This document shows, in pieces, positions 28,201-35,783 of a stretch of DNA of 57,898 nucleotides (the first letter of the stretch is position 1; every line of letters starts with the position of its first letter). This DNA comes from an uncultured Prevotella sp. (lineage in GTDB: Bacteria; Bacteroidota; Bacteroidia; Bacteroidales; Bacteroidaceae): assembly GCA_905235835.1 (NCBI GenBank), contig CAJONQ010000008.1, positions 1-57,898 on the forward strand, given 5' to 3'. The notes under the pieces were generated by a model. It did no database searches, was not told the origin of the DNA, and was given only the letters and a program-made list of their open reading frames with translations. Position numbers and translations under genes: made by a program.

Positions 28201-28462
28201 TAACCAAGATAGCACCCGGTTTCACATTAAGCGTAAAGTTTCCGTCGAAGTCGGTAACGACACCATTGGTCGTTCCCTTCTCAACTACGCTTGCACCAAT
28301 CACGGGACCCTGTGAGTCACTGACGGTACCCGTAACCTTCTTCGTTGTCTGCTGAACTGCCTCCACCGATGTGTCGGGATTAGCAGCCATTACAGGAGAG
28401 TACATACCCAGCAAAGAGCATGCACCCATCAGCAGCGCTGTTTTTTTAATTGATTGATTCAT
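25226..28462 (-). CDS. susC-like: SusC-like TonB-dependent outer membrane transporter
   Basis: A 1078-residue TonB-dependent receptor. After a signal peptide ending near PVMA comes a carboxypeptidase-like regulatory domain (VTGTVSDSQGPVIGASVVEKGT), the TonB box region LDEVVVVGYGVQKK, a plug (LYVIDGVAGADINALAPSDIESIDVLKDA) and a long beta-barrel ending MIGVNIKF. SusC/RagA-type length and its partner SusD show an energised glycan (or peptide) importer. No hydrolase, hybrid two-component system or ECF sigma/anti-sigma pair is in view, so the substrate and regulator are unknown. Confidence 0.97.
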   Translation of the reverse strand: MNQSIKKTALLMGACSLLGMYSPVMAANPDTSVEAVQQTTKKVTGTVSDSQGPVIGASVVEKGTTNGVVTDFDGNFTLNVKPGAILVISYIGYTTQEVATGNQSDFNITLQEDNALLDEVVVVGYGVQKKKLVTGATVQVKGEDIAKLNTTQVLGALQSQTPGVQIVQSSGQAGSGFKVNIRGIGTIGDSSPLYVIDGVAGADINALAPSDIESIDVLKDAASAAIYGSRAANGVILVTTKQGKAGKVQISYDGYIGWQYLAKKPDVLNAKEFMYAQDLIAFNDGGQAKNWANMLPANIYNSIMDGSWQGTNWLDESYHKGAVVQNHAINVNGGNDISTFSLGFGYVNQDGIFGGKNQSKYERYNVRLNSDHVIMKSAKGDFDVIKIGENFTFSHNSSQGIDTGNMYWNNMHDLLIGNPLMPAYMEDGRYVTNAELAELGYNLGVQPANPLAMADTKGLGLHANKGWSMTLSGNLQIQPIKNLIFRSQFNYRHGTGSYRSMTRKHATGTDVATQDGASQSLNTWSSISWTNTISYLFSKNDHTFDVVLGQEIQKNSYGENLNASGKNNLFENDWDRAWVGNTQNKVLTDISIGGSPNGDWSMASFFGRASYNYAEKYMAQFMLRADGSSNFAKGKRWGYFPSASVGWVITNENFMEKTRSWMDFLKLRISWGQNGNQSISNFQYLSSYAFDVSSGYYYGLNGNYGNHESQTTGGYASVLPNPDVTWETSEQWNFGIDARFLNSRLGFAFDYYIKKTKDWLLRAPIPSVWGLGAPYVNGGDVENKGIEIGLNWNDRIGKDFSYGASFNLAYNKNKVTKINNGEGIIHGPGSVLIQGSEEVFRAQVGEPIGFFYGMKTAGVFQNQEQVDAWKAQYTDNIHGGNPIPGDLIFVDTNGDNIIDSSDRCNIGDPHPDVTIGFGINLGYKGFDFSVTGNGAFGHQILRSTNNDSNLADNLSRKLVYGSWRGEGTSNFLPRLNNLKNINYMTMSEIWLEDANYVKIQNVTLGYDFTKIWKTSPFTQLRLYFTAQNLFTFTKYTGMDPELGSDGGTSDQGFGWAAGIDNGFYPTPRTYMIGVNIKF

Positions 28463-29022
28463 ACTTAGGTATTTTTCTTAGATTAATTTGAATAAATACA
28501 TTGTTAGGTTTATTTGAGTGGAGATGAAGAATCCCCTTCCACGCCAAGCCCCTGGGACCCGCAATGGCAGAATGTCAATTTCTTTCTGTTATGCTAGTTA
28601 TGGTTTCAATTTTAAAATTTTATGTTAATAGTAGCTTATATGGTTTTACGTGAATACACAATTTCACTTTGCAAAAATAATACAATTTTGCGAAACAACA
28701 CTATCTTTTTTTGACAAATTTTGATACTTTCTTGCTTTTCCTGTCTTTTTTGAACGTTTTGTTAACAAATTCAACACATTTTATCCAATAAGTGTAAAAA
28801 ATGACAATATGCATTTAAAAGCAAAAAAGTGCAACTGATTTCTAAAAATAATAGTCAAAATTCGCGCACGCGAACCTTATTCATATATACAGGGACACTG
28901 GTGAATCGGAATCCAGTTTCTTGATGGTGATTTTCGAAGCAATAGGCACCTATTTCATCGTTAAAAGTGGTATTTCGTGATGGTATAGTGATGGTTGAGG
29001 CAGAAATTCAACAAAAAAATAT
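28463..29022. other. 560-base gene-free stretch upstream of susC
   Basis: No credible ORF on either strand. Next to susC is a leader with a GC-rich block at about 28540-28570 in otherwise AT-rich DNA (the minus strand has GGGTCCC within a G-rich run). A -7-like box, TATTTTTGC on the minus strand, lies at 28679-28671 and would give a leader of about 200 bases. The remainder up to 29022 is AT-rich and shows nothing I can name. Confidence 0.55.
28671..28679 (-). promoter_or_regulatory. Possible -7 box of the sus locus
   Basis: TATTTTTGC on the minus strand matches TAnnTTTG; I find no good TTTG at the right spacing. It is a candidate for the susC start with a long untranslated leader. Confidence 0.4.
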
Positions 29023-29688
29023 TTATGGAAGAAACGTACGCTCAACCATTCCTTCATAAGTAGGAATGGTGAGACGGATCGTATCAAGTTGGACAGTATC
29101 GGGAAGGAGGATACTGACGAAACGACGACTGGTGTAATACTGAGGGACATCACACTGGTCGTGGAGTAGTCGGAAGACTGCCGTGTGTGTCTGGTCGTCG
29201 TTAAGACGGATAGTGTCCTGGGCAAGTGCTACCTCCTGCGTACCATCATTACCATCTGCCTGCCCCGTCTTGAGCAAGAGCCCAAGGTTAAGATATTTAC
29301 CGTTCTTGCTAAGCCATGCACTCTCCATGCCAATAGGGTCCTCAGGTTGTTCCTTCAACTGCCAGTGCTTGACGGCACGCAGTGTAGGGACGGCACCAAG
29401 GGATACTGGCTCAGCTGTCGTCTCACTCAACTGATTAAAATAGAGAACGGCACGATAGGTAGTGTCTGCTGTCTCTATCCATTTTGCTGTGGCAAAGGGA
29501 GTGAGTGTGAAGCGACTGCCATCATCCAGTGTAAAAGCTGTCGCTTCCTTCTCACTATTGATAGAGAGGTCTACCAGTTCAGCTTGCATCAATGAGTACT
29601 TGCCTTGTCCTTTGTCATAACTGTCAGTGGTACAGGACATGAATAAAGACAGCCATAATATGGCCATATATAATAATACCTTATTCAT
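29023..29688 (-). CDS. NigD-like lipoprotein
   Basis: A 221-residue lipoprotein read from 29688 (MNKVLLYMAILWLSLFMSC, lipobox Cys at 19). The following beta-rich sequence, with LVDLSINSEKEATAFTLDDGSRFTL and ERTFLP at the end, resembles NigD-like proteins of Bacteroidales (an N-terminal OB-like and a C-terminal beta domain). It overlaps the acyltransferase gene upstream by 8 bases and is therefore its operon partner. Biochemical role unknown; NigD was named for a bacteriocin locus, but most homologues are unrelated to that. Confidence 0.75.
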   Translation of the reverse strand: MNKVLLYMAILWLSLFMSCTTDSYDKGQGKYSLMQAELVDLSINSEKEATAFTLDDGSRFTLTPFATAKWIETADTTYRAVLYFNQLSETTAEPVSLGAVPTLRAVKHWQLKEQPEDPIGMESAWLSKNGKYLNLGLLLKTGQADGNDGTQEVALAQDTIRLNDDQTHTAVFRLLHDQCDVPQYYTSRRFVSILLPDTVQLDTIRLTIPTYEGMVERTFLP

Positions 29689-30859
29689 GGGCGGCAAGAT
29701 AGTTACGAAGGGGGTTAGCATACATCGTCAGCATCCGTTCCCTCAGGAAAGCCTCATCTTTATTGGGAATCTTAATTTTCGCCAGTTGCGCAGAGAGGTA
29801 TTCCTCGAAGCGAGTGACATCGGAGGGAGTGTAGTAACTCTCCACTTTCCGTTCTCCACTATTAAGAATATCCAAGGCGATATAATTGCAGGGGTAGAGA
29901 CGGTAGTTGCGATGAATCTCTTGATCCATGCGCTGAGCGACCGCCTTGAAGAACTCGTTCTTGGGGAGGTTCTGCAACTCGTCAATCCACTCATTGATGG
30001 GTGTTCCACATTGATAATGCACACGTCCCTTATAGCCAAAGATACCTGTCTTCATATTGTCGAGGTCGTCCTGCTTGCTCTTTTTGAAATTGGGATTATC
30101 ACGTTTCTGCTGGAACTCCTGAGCTTTCAGATAGTCACAAGGGTCAAACTCATAGCTGATAGTCAGCGGAACGATATTCAAGTCTTTTAGGGAACCACCC
30201 ATAGCAAGCATTTTCAGTACCGATTCCTGAGTGCGGTCGTCTGAGTCCTTTGCCCTACCCTCCCGTTGGGCAATCCAAATATTCTCCTTTTTCTGAGTGA
30301 CAGCATAATGGATATAACTGCTCATCAACTGACTGCTACGTATCATCTCATGAGCCGTCAGTCCACGACGAACGGTAAATGCTTTATTCATACGGACCAG
30401 TCGCTTGATCCAAGGATAAATCAGGAGGTTATCCCCAATACCAATCTCCACCGTCGTGGGATAGCCGTTCTTGTTAAGCATCACATCCAAGAAAGCGGAG
30501 TCGAGAACAATGTCCCGATGGTTGGAGATAAAGGTATAACGAGAGGTTCGTTTAGAGTTTTGAATGGAGAGTGGAGAGTGGAGAGTGGAGAGTTTTGAGT
30601 CCTCGAAAGTGAGACCGTCAGTATACTTACGGACGAAATACCAGACGACGGGTTTCATGAAACGAAGCTGGAAGTCCAATGGTGTCTTCACTCCGATAAA
30701 GGCAAGACGTAACAGCCCATTACGGACAGACTTCGGCAACCAAGGCGCAAAGCCTTTCAGCACCAACGAAAACTGGCGGTCGTTAATCAGATCCTCGAAC
30801 GCCTGCTTCATCTCCCCTTCCTCATAGGGGCGTATCTCGTCAAACTCTTTTATCTCCAT
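29681..30859 (-). CDS. PlsC-like glycerophospholipid acyltransferase
   Basis: A 392-residue acyltransferase of the 1-acylglycerol-3-phosphate type. The catalytic block is ISNHRDIVLDS at about residues 111-121: the His is followed by Asp after five residues, one more than the classical HX4D. The substrate block is WIAQREGRAKDSDD, the FPEGTRS equivalent. Downstream lies a large C-terminal part about 170 residues long. Residues SKLSTLHSPLSIQNSK just before the catalytic block are encoded by a 49-base heptamer array and look like an insertion. It likely acts at the inner membrane in phospholipid synthesis. Confidence 0.8.
   Translation of the reverse strand: MEIKEFDEIRPYEEGEMKQAFEDLINDRQFSLVLKGFAPWLPKSVRNGLLRLAFIGVKTPLDFQLRFMKPVVWYFVRKYTDGLTFEDSKLSTLHSPLSIQNSKRTSRYTFISNHRDIVLDSAFLDVMLNKNGYPTTVEIGIGDNLLIYPWIKRLVRMNKAFTVRRGLTAHEMIRSSQLMSSYIHYAVTQKKENIWIAQREGRAKDSDDRTQESVLKMLAMGGSLKDLNIVPLTISYEFDPCDYLKAQEFQQKRDNPNFKKSKQDDLDNMKTGIFGYKGRVHYQCGTPINEWIDELQNLPKNEFFKAVAQRMDQEIHRNYRLYPCNYIALDILNSGERKVESYYTPSDVTRFEEYLSAQLAKIKIPNKDEAFLRERMLTMYANPLRNYLAAHE
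30552..30600 (-). repeat. Heptamer array inside the acyltransferase gene
   Basis: Seven units on the plus strand: TTAGAGT, TTTGAAT, four of GGAGAGT, TTTGAGT. In gene sense these are ACTCTCC-type units, stop-free in the frame used, encoding an LST-type loop. Confidence 0.85.
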
Positions 30860-30870
30860 AGCGGTAGCAA

Positions 30871-30905
30871 ACTCTAAACTCTCAACTCTACACTCTCAAC
30901 TAATC
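30871..30905 (+). repeat. Heptamer array between ddl and the acyltransferase gene
   Basis: ACTCTAA, ACTCTCA, ACTCTAC, ACTCTCA, ACTAATC. It fills most of the 40-base gap, and its last unit contains the ddl stop codon. Confidence 0.8.
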
Positions 30906-31892
30906 AAACTGATTCTCTACTATATCTGTCAGCACGTCAGTCATGTTCAAGCCAGCGGCACGAACCTGCTGGGGGATGAAACTGGTAGCTGTCATTCCTG
31001 GTGTAGTATTCACCTCTAACATGGATATCTTACCCTCTGGGGAGATGATATAGTCAATGCGAATGATACCATTACAATGCAGGATGTCATAAATATGACT
31101 TGTTATCTCACGAATGCGACGCGCCACATCCTCACTGATACGGGCAGGGGTGATTTCCTGTACCTCTCCATTATACTTGGCGTTATAGTCGAAAAACTCG
31201 TTCTGTGTAACCACCTCTGTGATGGGGAATGGAACTGATTTCTCTTTGGTCTTATAGATACCCATCGTAACCTCTGTCCCCTCCAGAAACTGCTCCACCA
31301 TCACCTCCGGGCTTTCCATCATTGCCTTACGGATAGCAGGTGCAAGCTGGTCTACATTTTTAACTTTCGATACACCAAAAGATGAGCCGTCAGCAGCTGG
31401 TTTGACAAAACAGGGCATACCAATGCGCTGTTCTATCTCCTCGTCACTCACCAACTCCTCATAGCCTTTACGAATCAACAGAGAGTCAGCGACGGAGATA
31501 CCATAGCCACGCAGATATTGGTTGAGTACGAACTTATCAAAGGTCATAGCCTCTACCAGTACACCACTGGTACTATATGGCACACGTACCAAATCGAAAT
31601 AGCCCTGCATGATACCATTCTCACCAGGTGTTCCATGAATGGTAATATAAGCATAGTCGAAACGCTTCGCTTTGCCGTTCTCCACAAACGAGAAGTCATT
31701 GCGGTCGATGCGTGCCGTCGTACCGTCATGCAGTTCCACATTCCAGTCTTGTCCTTTCACATCCACAATATACACATCATAACGCTCTTTGTCAAAGAAC
31801 GAATAGAGACCTTGTGCTGAGCGTAATGACACATCGTGCTCAGAAGAGTCACCACCACAAACGATGGCTATTACACGTTTTTCTTTTTTCAT
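30900..31892 (-). CDS. ddl: D-alanine-D-alanine ligase
   Basis: ATP-grasp ligase that makes the D-Ala-D-Ala dipeptide for peptidoglycan. The 330 residues show GGDSSEHDVSLRSA at the start, IHGTPGENGIMQG, CFVKPAADGSSFGVSKV (ATP-binding) and the metal-binding end DYIISPEGKISMLEVNTTPGMT. The final ENQFD and stop fall in a heptamer array. It is the third gene of a minus-strand run PASTA-rluD-ddl-acyltransferase-NigD. Confidence 0.96.
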   Translation of the reverse strand: MKKEKRVIAIVCGGDSSEHDVSLRSAQGLYSFFDKERYDVYIVDVKGQDWNVELHDGTTARIDRNDFSFVENGKAKRFDYAYITIHGTPGENGIMQGYFDLVRVPYSTSGVLVEAMTFDKFVLNQYLRGYGISVADSLLIRKGYEELVSDEEIEQRIGMPCFVKPAADGSSFGVSKVKNVDQLAPAIRKAMMESPEVMVEQFLEGTEVTMGIYKTKEKSVPFPITEVVTQNEFFDYNAKYNGEVQEITPARISEDVARRIREITSHIYDILHCNGIIRIDYIISPEGKISMLEVNTTPGMTATSFIPQQVRAAGLNMTDVLTDIVENQFD

Positions 31893-31902
31893 ATATTTTC
31901 TT

Positions 31903-31935
31903 TTTTCGATATTTCGAGATTACGAGATTTCGAGA
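31903..31935 (+). repeat. Octamer-period array at the end of rluD
   Basis: CGA recurs at 31907, 31915, 31923 and 31931 in units CGATATTT, CGAGATTA, CGAGATTT, CGAGAGGA. The last codons and stop of rluD are encoded inside it. Confidence 0.65.
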
Positions 31936-32981
31936 GGACGACTATAATTCCGCCACTTTTCTATCAGCGATGCCATATCTTCGGCAAGTTCAGAGGTGAA
32001 GTCCATCTGCTTTCCAGTAACAGGGTGGATGAAACCTAAGGTCTTAGCATGTAATGCCTGACGGTTGCAGAGCTTGAAACAATTTTGAATATACGCCTTA
32101 TAAGAGGCTGTACGCTCACCTCGCAGGATTTCTGTCCCACCATAGCGTTCATCCGCAAAGAGCGGGTGTCCGATATGTTTCATGTGCGCCCTGATCTGAT
32201 GAGTACGCCCCGTTTCCAGACGACACTCTACCAATGTCACATAACCATAACGTTCCAATACCTTATAATGGGTGACAGCACTCTTGCCTATCTCTGAGCC
32301 TGGAGGAAACACTGCCATACGAAGGCGGTCTTTGGGGTCTCGCCCTATATTTCCCTCGATTCGTCCTGTATCCTCCGAGAAGTTTCCCCATACCAAAGCA
32401 TGATAGCTGCGATGCGTGTCATGGTTGAAGAACTGTGCTCCTAACTCCGTCTTTGCCTCTGGGGTCTTCGCTATTACCAATAGTCCACTGGTATCCTTGT
32501 CTATACGATGTACCAGGCCGACAGAGGGGTCATTAGGGTCATAGGTCGGAAGGTCACGCAGATGCCAAGCAATGGCATTAACCAATGTCCCGTGGAAATT
32601 GCCACACCCTGGATGTACCACCATACCTGCTGGCTTGTTGATGACCATCAGCTGGTCATCCTCGTAGACTATATCCAACGGAATATCCTCAGGCTCTATT
32701 GTCGTGTCATAATGGGGACGGTCGAGCATCAGAGTGATGACATCACCTGGGCGAACCTTATAATTACTTTTGACAGGCTTACCATTCACCTGGATAAAGC
32801 CTGCGTCCGCGGCTTTCTGGATGCGGTTGCGTGATGAGTGCTGGACATGCTCCGACATATACTTGTCGATACGAACAGGCTCCTGACCACGATCCACCTC
32901 CATACGAAGGTGCTCATAGAGTTCCCCTTGTCCCTCATCATCATCCTCTATCAAGGTAATATCATCCAGCTCTTCCGTCAT
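31920..32981 (-). CDS. rluD: Ribosomal large subunit pseudouridine synthase, RluD family
   Basis: A 353-residue RNA-modifying enzyme, probably forming pseudouridines in helix 69 of 23S rRNA. The N-terminal S4 domain (RIDKYMSEH...SRNRIQKAADAGFIQVNG) is followed by the catalytic motif GLVHRIDKDTSGLLV with the essential Asp, and later ECRLETGRTHQIRAHMKHIGHP. The acidic N-terminal extension TLIEDDDEGQGE is common in Bacteroidetes homologues. It overlaps the PASTA gene by 4 bases. Confidence 0.93.
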   Translation of the reverse strand: MTEELDDITLIEDDDEGQGELYEHLRMEVDRGQEPVRIDKYMSEHVQHSSRNRIQKAADAGFIQVNGKPVKSNYKVRPGDVITLMLDRPHYDTTIEPEDIPLDIVYEDDQLMVINKPAGMVVHPGCGNFHGTLVNAIAWHLRDLPTYDPNDPSVGLVHRIDKDTSGLLVIAKTPEAKTELGAQFFNHDTHRSYHALVWGNFSEDTGRIEGNIGRDPKDRLRMAVFPPGSEIGKSAVTHYKVLERYGYVTLVECRLETGRTHQIRAHMKHIGHPLFADERYGGTEILRGERTASYKAYIQNCFKLCNRQALHAKTLGFIHPVTGKQMDFTSELAEDMASLIEKWRNYSRPLEIS

Positions 32982-33658
32982 GGTGCTGTTACCTCTACAA
33001 ATTCATCCACCTCTTTCGTCGCAGACGATGCATTCATACCTTCCGTCGGATCTGCCTCATAAGTGGGTTCCACATATTCATCCAAAATAGTATCATCCTC
33101 ATCATACGAGCCTGTACCTATCATTAATGTCAACGGATAATCGATGGGCACACGGTCACCGTTTGACACACGTCGACCACGACAGAGGATGCCATATACC
33201 CAGTCTTTCTCACCTACCACTCTCTGAGGTTCTGTCAGACGGAAGCCCATTGCCATCAGCTTCGCCTCTGCCTCACGGAAACTGGAGTTATCCACGATGT
33301 CAGGAATAGAGAATGTCGGTGACGAAGGCGAGTTGACGGTCACATAAATGGTATGTCCTGACTTCACTTTCACACCGTGTCCAGGTGTCTGTGCCAAGAT
33401 ACAGTCAGCAGGTAATGATTTCTGATAACCTGAGTCGCTGACTACTATATTCAGATTATTCTCCTCCAGCAAAAGTCTTGCTTTCAGGTAAGTCATCCCC
33501 TTCAACTCAGGAACTTCGATACCCTCACCATGATGGGTATAAAGTGCCAGACCGAACTTCACACCAAAGCACAGCAGTACGACAACTACCACCATAGCTA
33601 ACAGGTTGAGAAGCACATAATGACTGGCTATCTTACTCCAAATTTCCTTCGCGTTCAT
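32978..33658 (-). CDS. Membrane-anchored PASTA-domain protein
   Basis: A 226-residue protein from the ATG at 33658 (MNAKEIWSKIASHYVLLNLLAMVVVVVLL...): one N-terminal membrane helix, then PASTA domains (EVPELKGMTYLKARLLLEENNLNIVV and DIVDNSSFREAEAKLMAMGF) and an acidic, low-complexity tail. PASTA domains bind uncrosslinked muropeptides in other bacteria; here no kinase domain is attached. The pairing with rluD by ATGA overlap is characteristic of Bacteroidetes. Confidence 0.88.
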   Translation of the reverse strand: MNAKEIWSKIASHYVLLNLLAMVVVVVLLCFGVKFGLALYTHHGEGIEVPELKGMTYLKARLLLEENNLNIVVSDSGYQKSLPADCILAQTPGHGVKVKSGHTIYVTVNSPSSPTFSIPDIVDNSSFREAEAKLMAMGFRLTEPQRVVGEKDWVYGILCRGRRVSNGDRVPIDYPLTLMIGTGSYDEDDTILDEYVEPTYEADPTEGMNASSATKEVDEFVEVTAP

Positions 33659-33690
33659 TATTATATATAATATACTTAACGTTCTAAACG

Positions 33691-33723
33691 GCAAAAATAC
33701 GAAGAATAATCGACAATGCCAAA
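33691..33723 (-). promoter_or_regulatory. Promoter of the PASTA-rluD-ddl run
   Basis: Minus strand: TTTG (33723-33720), 20-base spacer, TATTTTTGC (33699-33691), preceded by CG. It leaves about 25-30 bases of leader before the ATG at 33658. Confidence 0.8.
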
Positions 33724-33800
33724 TAATCAACAAAAAAAATCGAGAGCTGACTTTAGTCTACTCCCGACATTTCTTCATTTAACTCCAATAAGAATGGAGA

Positions 33801-33956
33801 TTACTTTCCATGATTCTCGTCAGAAACGGTCAACTTCTTACGACCTTTCGCACGGCGAGAAGCCAGAACGCGACGACCATTCTTTGTTGCCATGCGCTCA
33901 CGGAAACCGTGCTTGTTCACGCGGCGGCGATTGTGTGGCTGAAATGTTCTTTTCAT
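33801..33956 (-). CDS. rpmH: 50S ribosomal protein L34
   Basis: A 51-residue basic protein: [20 protein letters not shown] then [20 protein letters not shown], which is the near-universal L34 sequence, with a short acidic-basic tail ending ENHGK. It stands alone between divergent transcription units, with its own promoter. The plus-strand frame across it is a shadow. Usually rpmH neighbours rnpA and yidC; here it does not. Confidence 0.97.
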   Translation of the reverse strand: MKRTFQPHNRRRVNKHGFRERMATKNGRRVLASRRAKGRKKLTVSDENHGK

Positions 33957-33999
33957 TGTCTTATTATCTTTTTATTGTTATTATTCCACGAATCGGGTT

Positions 34000-34032
34000 G
34001 CAAAAGTACACAATATTTTCCAAATACGCAAG
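34000..34032 (-). promoter_or_regulatory. Promoter of rpmH
   Basis: TACTTTTGC on the minus strand (34008-34000), with CTTG 20 bases upstream (34032-34029). About 40 bases of AT-rich leader precede the ATG at 33956. Confidence 0.7.
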
Positions 34033-34045
34033 TTTTTCCCAAAAA

Positions 34046-34080
34046 ATTATGAATTATGAATTATGAATTAAGAATTATTT
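34046..34080 (+). repeat. Heptamer array upstream of the efp promoter
   Basis: ATTATGA three times, ATTAAGA, ATTATTT, then directly CG and the -7 box. The array occupies the place where a -33 element would be. Confidence 0.85.
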
Positions 34081-34082
34081 CG

Positions 34083-34091
34083 TACCTTTGC
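34083..34091 (+). promoter_or_regulatory. -7 box of efp
   Basis: TACCTTTGC preceded by TTTCG from the heptamer array end; about 40 bases before the efp ATG. No TTTG at -33. Confidence 0.75.
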
Positions 34092-34135
34092 ACCCGAAAT
34101 TAAGAGATATACATTATTAAAATAGCTATTTTTAT

Positions 34136-34702
34136 ATGATCAATTCACAAGACATTAAGAAAGGAACCGCTATCCGCATGGATGGTTCTATTTGGGTTTG
34201 CATCGATTTCCAGCATCGTAAACCAGGTAAAGGTAACACCATCATGAACATCAAGATGAAGAATGTCACTGACGGTCGTGTGTTGGAGCGTCGCTACAAC
34301 ATCGGTGAGAAGCTGGAAGACGTTGTTATCGAGCATCGAGACTATCAGTATCTCTATGAGGACCAGGAAGGTCGCATTTTCATGAACCAGGAGAGTTTTG
34401 AGCAGATTCCCATTGCCAACGACCTCGTTATCGGACATGAGTATATGAAAGAAGGTGACGTAGTGTCTGTTGTCAGCGACACTACTGACGGTACTATTCT
34501 TTATGCCGAGATGCCTGTGAAGACCAATCTCCGTGTGACTCACTCTGAGCCAGGTATCAAGGGTGACACTGCTACCAACGCTACCAAGCCAGCGACACTG
34601 GAGACTGGTGTGGAGGTTCGTGTTCCTCTGTTCATCAACGAGGGTGACCTCATCCAGGTTGACACTCGTGACGGAAGCTACCTGAACCGTGTGAAGGAAT
34701 AA
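34136..34702 (+). CDS. efp: Elongation factor P
   Basis: Relieves ribosome stalling at polyproline stretches. The 188 residues form the usual three beta-barrel domains. The modification loop reads FQHRKPGKGNT, so the target position is lysine in a KPGKG context, and the end shows the S1/OB-like LFINEGDLIQVDTRDGSYLNRVKE. The stop codon abuts the ATG of the glycosyltransferase, so the two are co-transcribed. Confidence 0.97.
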   Translation: MINSQDIKKGTAIRMDGSIWVCIDFQHRKPGKGNTIMNIKMKNVTDGRVLERRYNIGEKLEDVVIEHRDYQYLYEDQEGRIFMNQESFEQIPIANDLVIGHEYMKEGDVVSVVSDTTDGTILYAEMPVKTNLRVTHSEPGIKGDTATNATKPATLETGVEVRVPLFINEGDLIQVDTRDGSYLNRVKE

Positions 34703-35755
34703 ATGAAGTATTCGATTATCGTCCCAGTATTCAATCGCCCCGACGAAGTGGACGAGCTGCTTGAGAGTCTTTGCTCTCAAACGCTGAAAGATTTCGAGGT
34801 GGTAATTGTTGAGGACGGATCGGAAAAGACATGCAAGGATGTTTGCGACAAGTACGCAAGCATCCTTGATTTGCATTATTACTATAAGGACAACAGCGGT
34901 CCTGGTCAAAGTCGCAACTATGGCGTAGAACGGGCACAGGGTGAATACGTACTAATCATTGACAGCGACGTAGTACTGCCCACTGGCTATTTGGAGGCTG
35001 TACACCTCGCTCTCAACTCTACACTCTCAACTCCACACCCTATCGTTGCTTTCGGCGGACCCGATGCGTCTCACCCATCCTTTACTCCTGTACAGAAAGC
35101 CATCAGTTATTCGATGACCTCTTTCTTTACGACAGGAGGTATTCGAGGTGGAAAGAAGAAACTCGATAAGTTCTATCCCCGTTCTTTTAATATGGGTATC
35201 CGTCGGGATGTCTACCTGCAACTGGGTGGTTTCTCAAAGATGCGCTTTGGTGAGGACATCGATTTCAGTTACCGTATTGTGGAGGCTGGTTATCAGTCAC
35301 AGCTATTCCCTGAAGCATGGGTATGGCATAAGCGCCGTACCGATTTCCGAAAGTTCTTCCGACAGGTATACAATAGCGGTATTGCACGTATCAACTTAGA
35401 GAAGCGCCATCCCGGCACTCTCAAGCTGGTACATCTGCTACCTACCGTATTCACTGTTGGAGTCATCGGACTGATTCTTATTTCCGCTGTCGGACGTGTC
35501 CTGATGCATTATGATGACGTACATCGTTGGTATTGGCTTTGCGCTGCTCCATGGTTACCTATCATCCTTTATAGCCTCATCATTGCTACCGACTCCACTA
35601 TTCAGAACAAGAGTCTGAAAGTGGGACTGCTCAGTATTCCTGCCGCCTTTGTCCAACTGATGGGCTACGGGTTGGGATTCATTGAGAGTTGGTGGAAACG
35701 GTGCGTATTAAAGCAAGATGAGTTCACAGCTTTTGAGAAGAATTTCTATCAATGA
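34703..35755 (+). CDS. Family 2 glycosyltransferase, membrane-associated
   Basis: A 350-residue GT-A enzyme: N-terminal MKYSIIVPVFNRPDEVDELL, nucleotide-sugar metal motif IIDSDVVLP, acceptor region FGEDIDFSYRI and WVWHKRR, then three C-terminal hydrophobic helices. It probably adds a sugar to a lipid-linked or cell-envelope acceptor. A four-unit heptamer array is translated in frame as NSTLST (35009-35036) inside the catalytic domain. Donor and acceptor are unknown. Confidence 0.88.
   Translation: MKYSIIVPVFNRPDEVDELLESLCSQTLKDFEVVIVEDGSEKTCKDVCDKYASILDLHYYYKDNSGPGQSRNYGVERAQGEYVLIIDSDVVLPTGYLEAVHLALNSTLSTPHPIVAFGGPDASHPSFTPVQKAISYSMTSFFTTGGIRGGKKKLDKFYPRSFNMGIRRDVYLQLGGFSKMRFGEDIDFSYRIVEAGYQSQLFPEAWVWHKRRTDFRKFFRQVYNSGIARINLEKRHPGTLKLVHLLPTVFTVGVIGLILISAVGRVLMHYDDVHRWYWLCAAPWLPIILYSLIIATDSTIQNKSLKVGLLSIPAAFVQLMGYGLGFIESWWKRCVLKQDEFTAFEKNFYQ
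35009..35036 (+). repeat. Heptamer array inside the glycosyltransferase gene
   Basis: GCTCTCA, ACTCTAC, ACTCTCA, ACTCCAC, in gene sense and stop-free in frame. It encodes part of LALNSTLSTPHP. Confidence 0.75.
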
Positions 35756-35783
35756 CAATAAACGTTTCTTATTATCAACTAAG

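Noticed and set aside
33716..34066. 116-residue plus-strand frame over rpmH
   Set aside because: The minus strand encodes a textbook L34 protein; the plus frame is its shadow.
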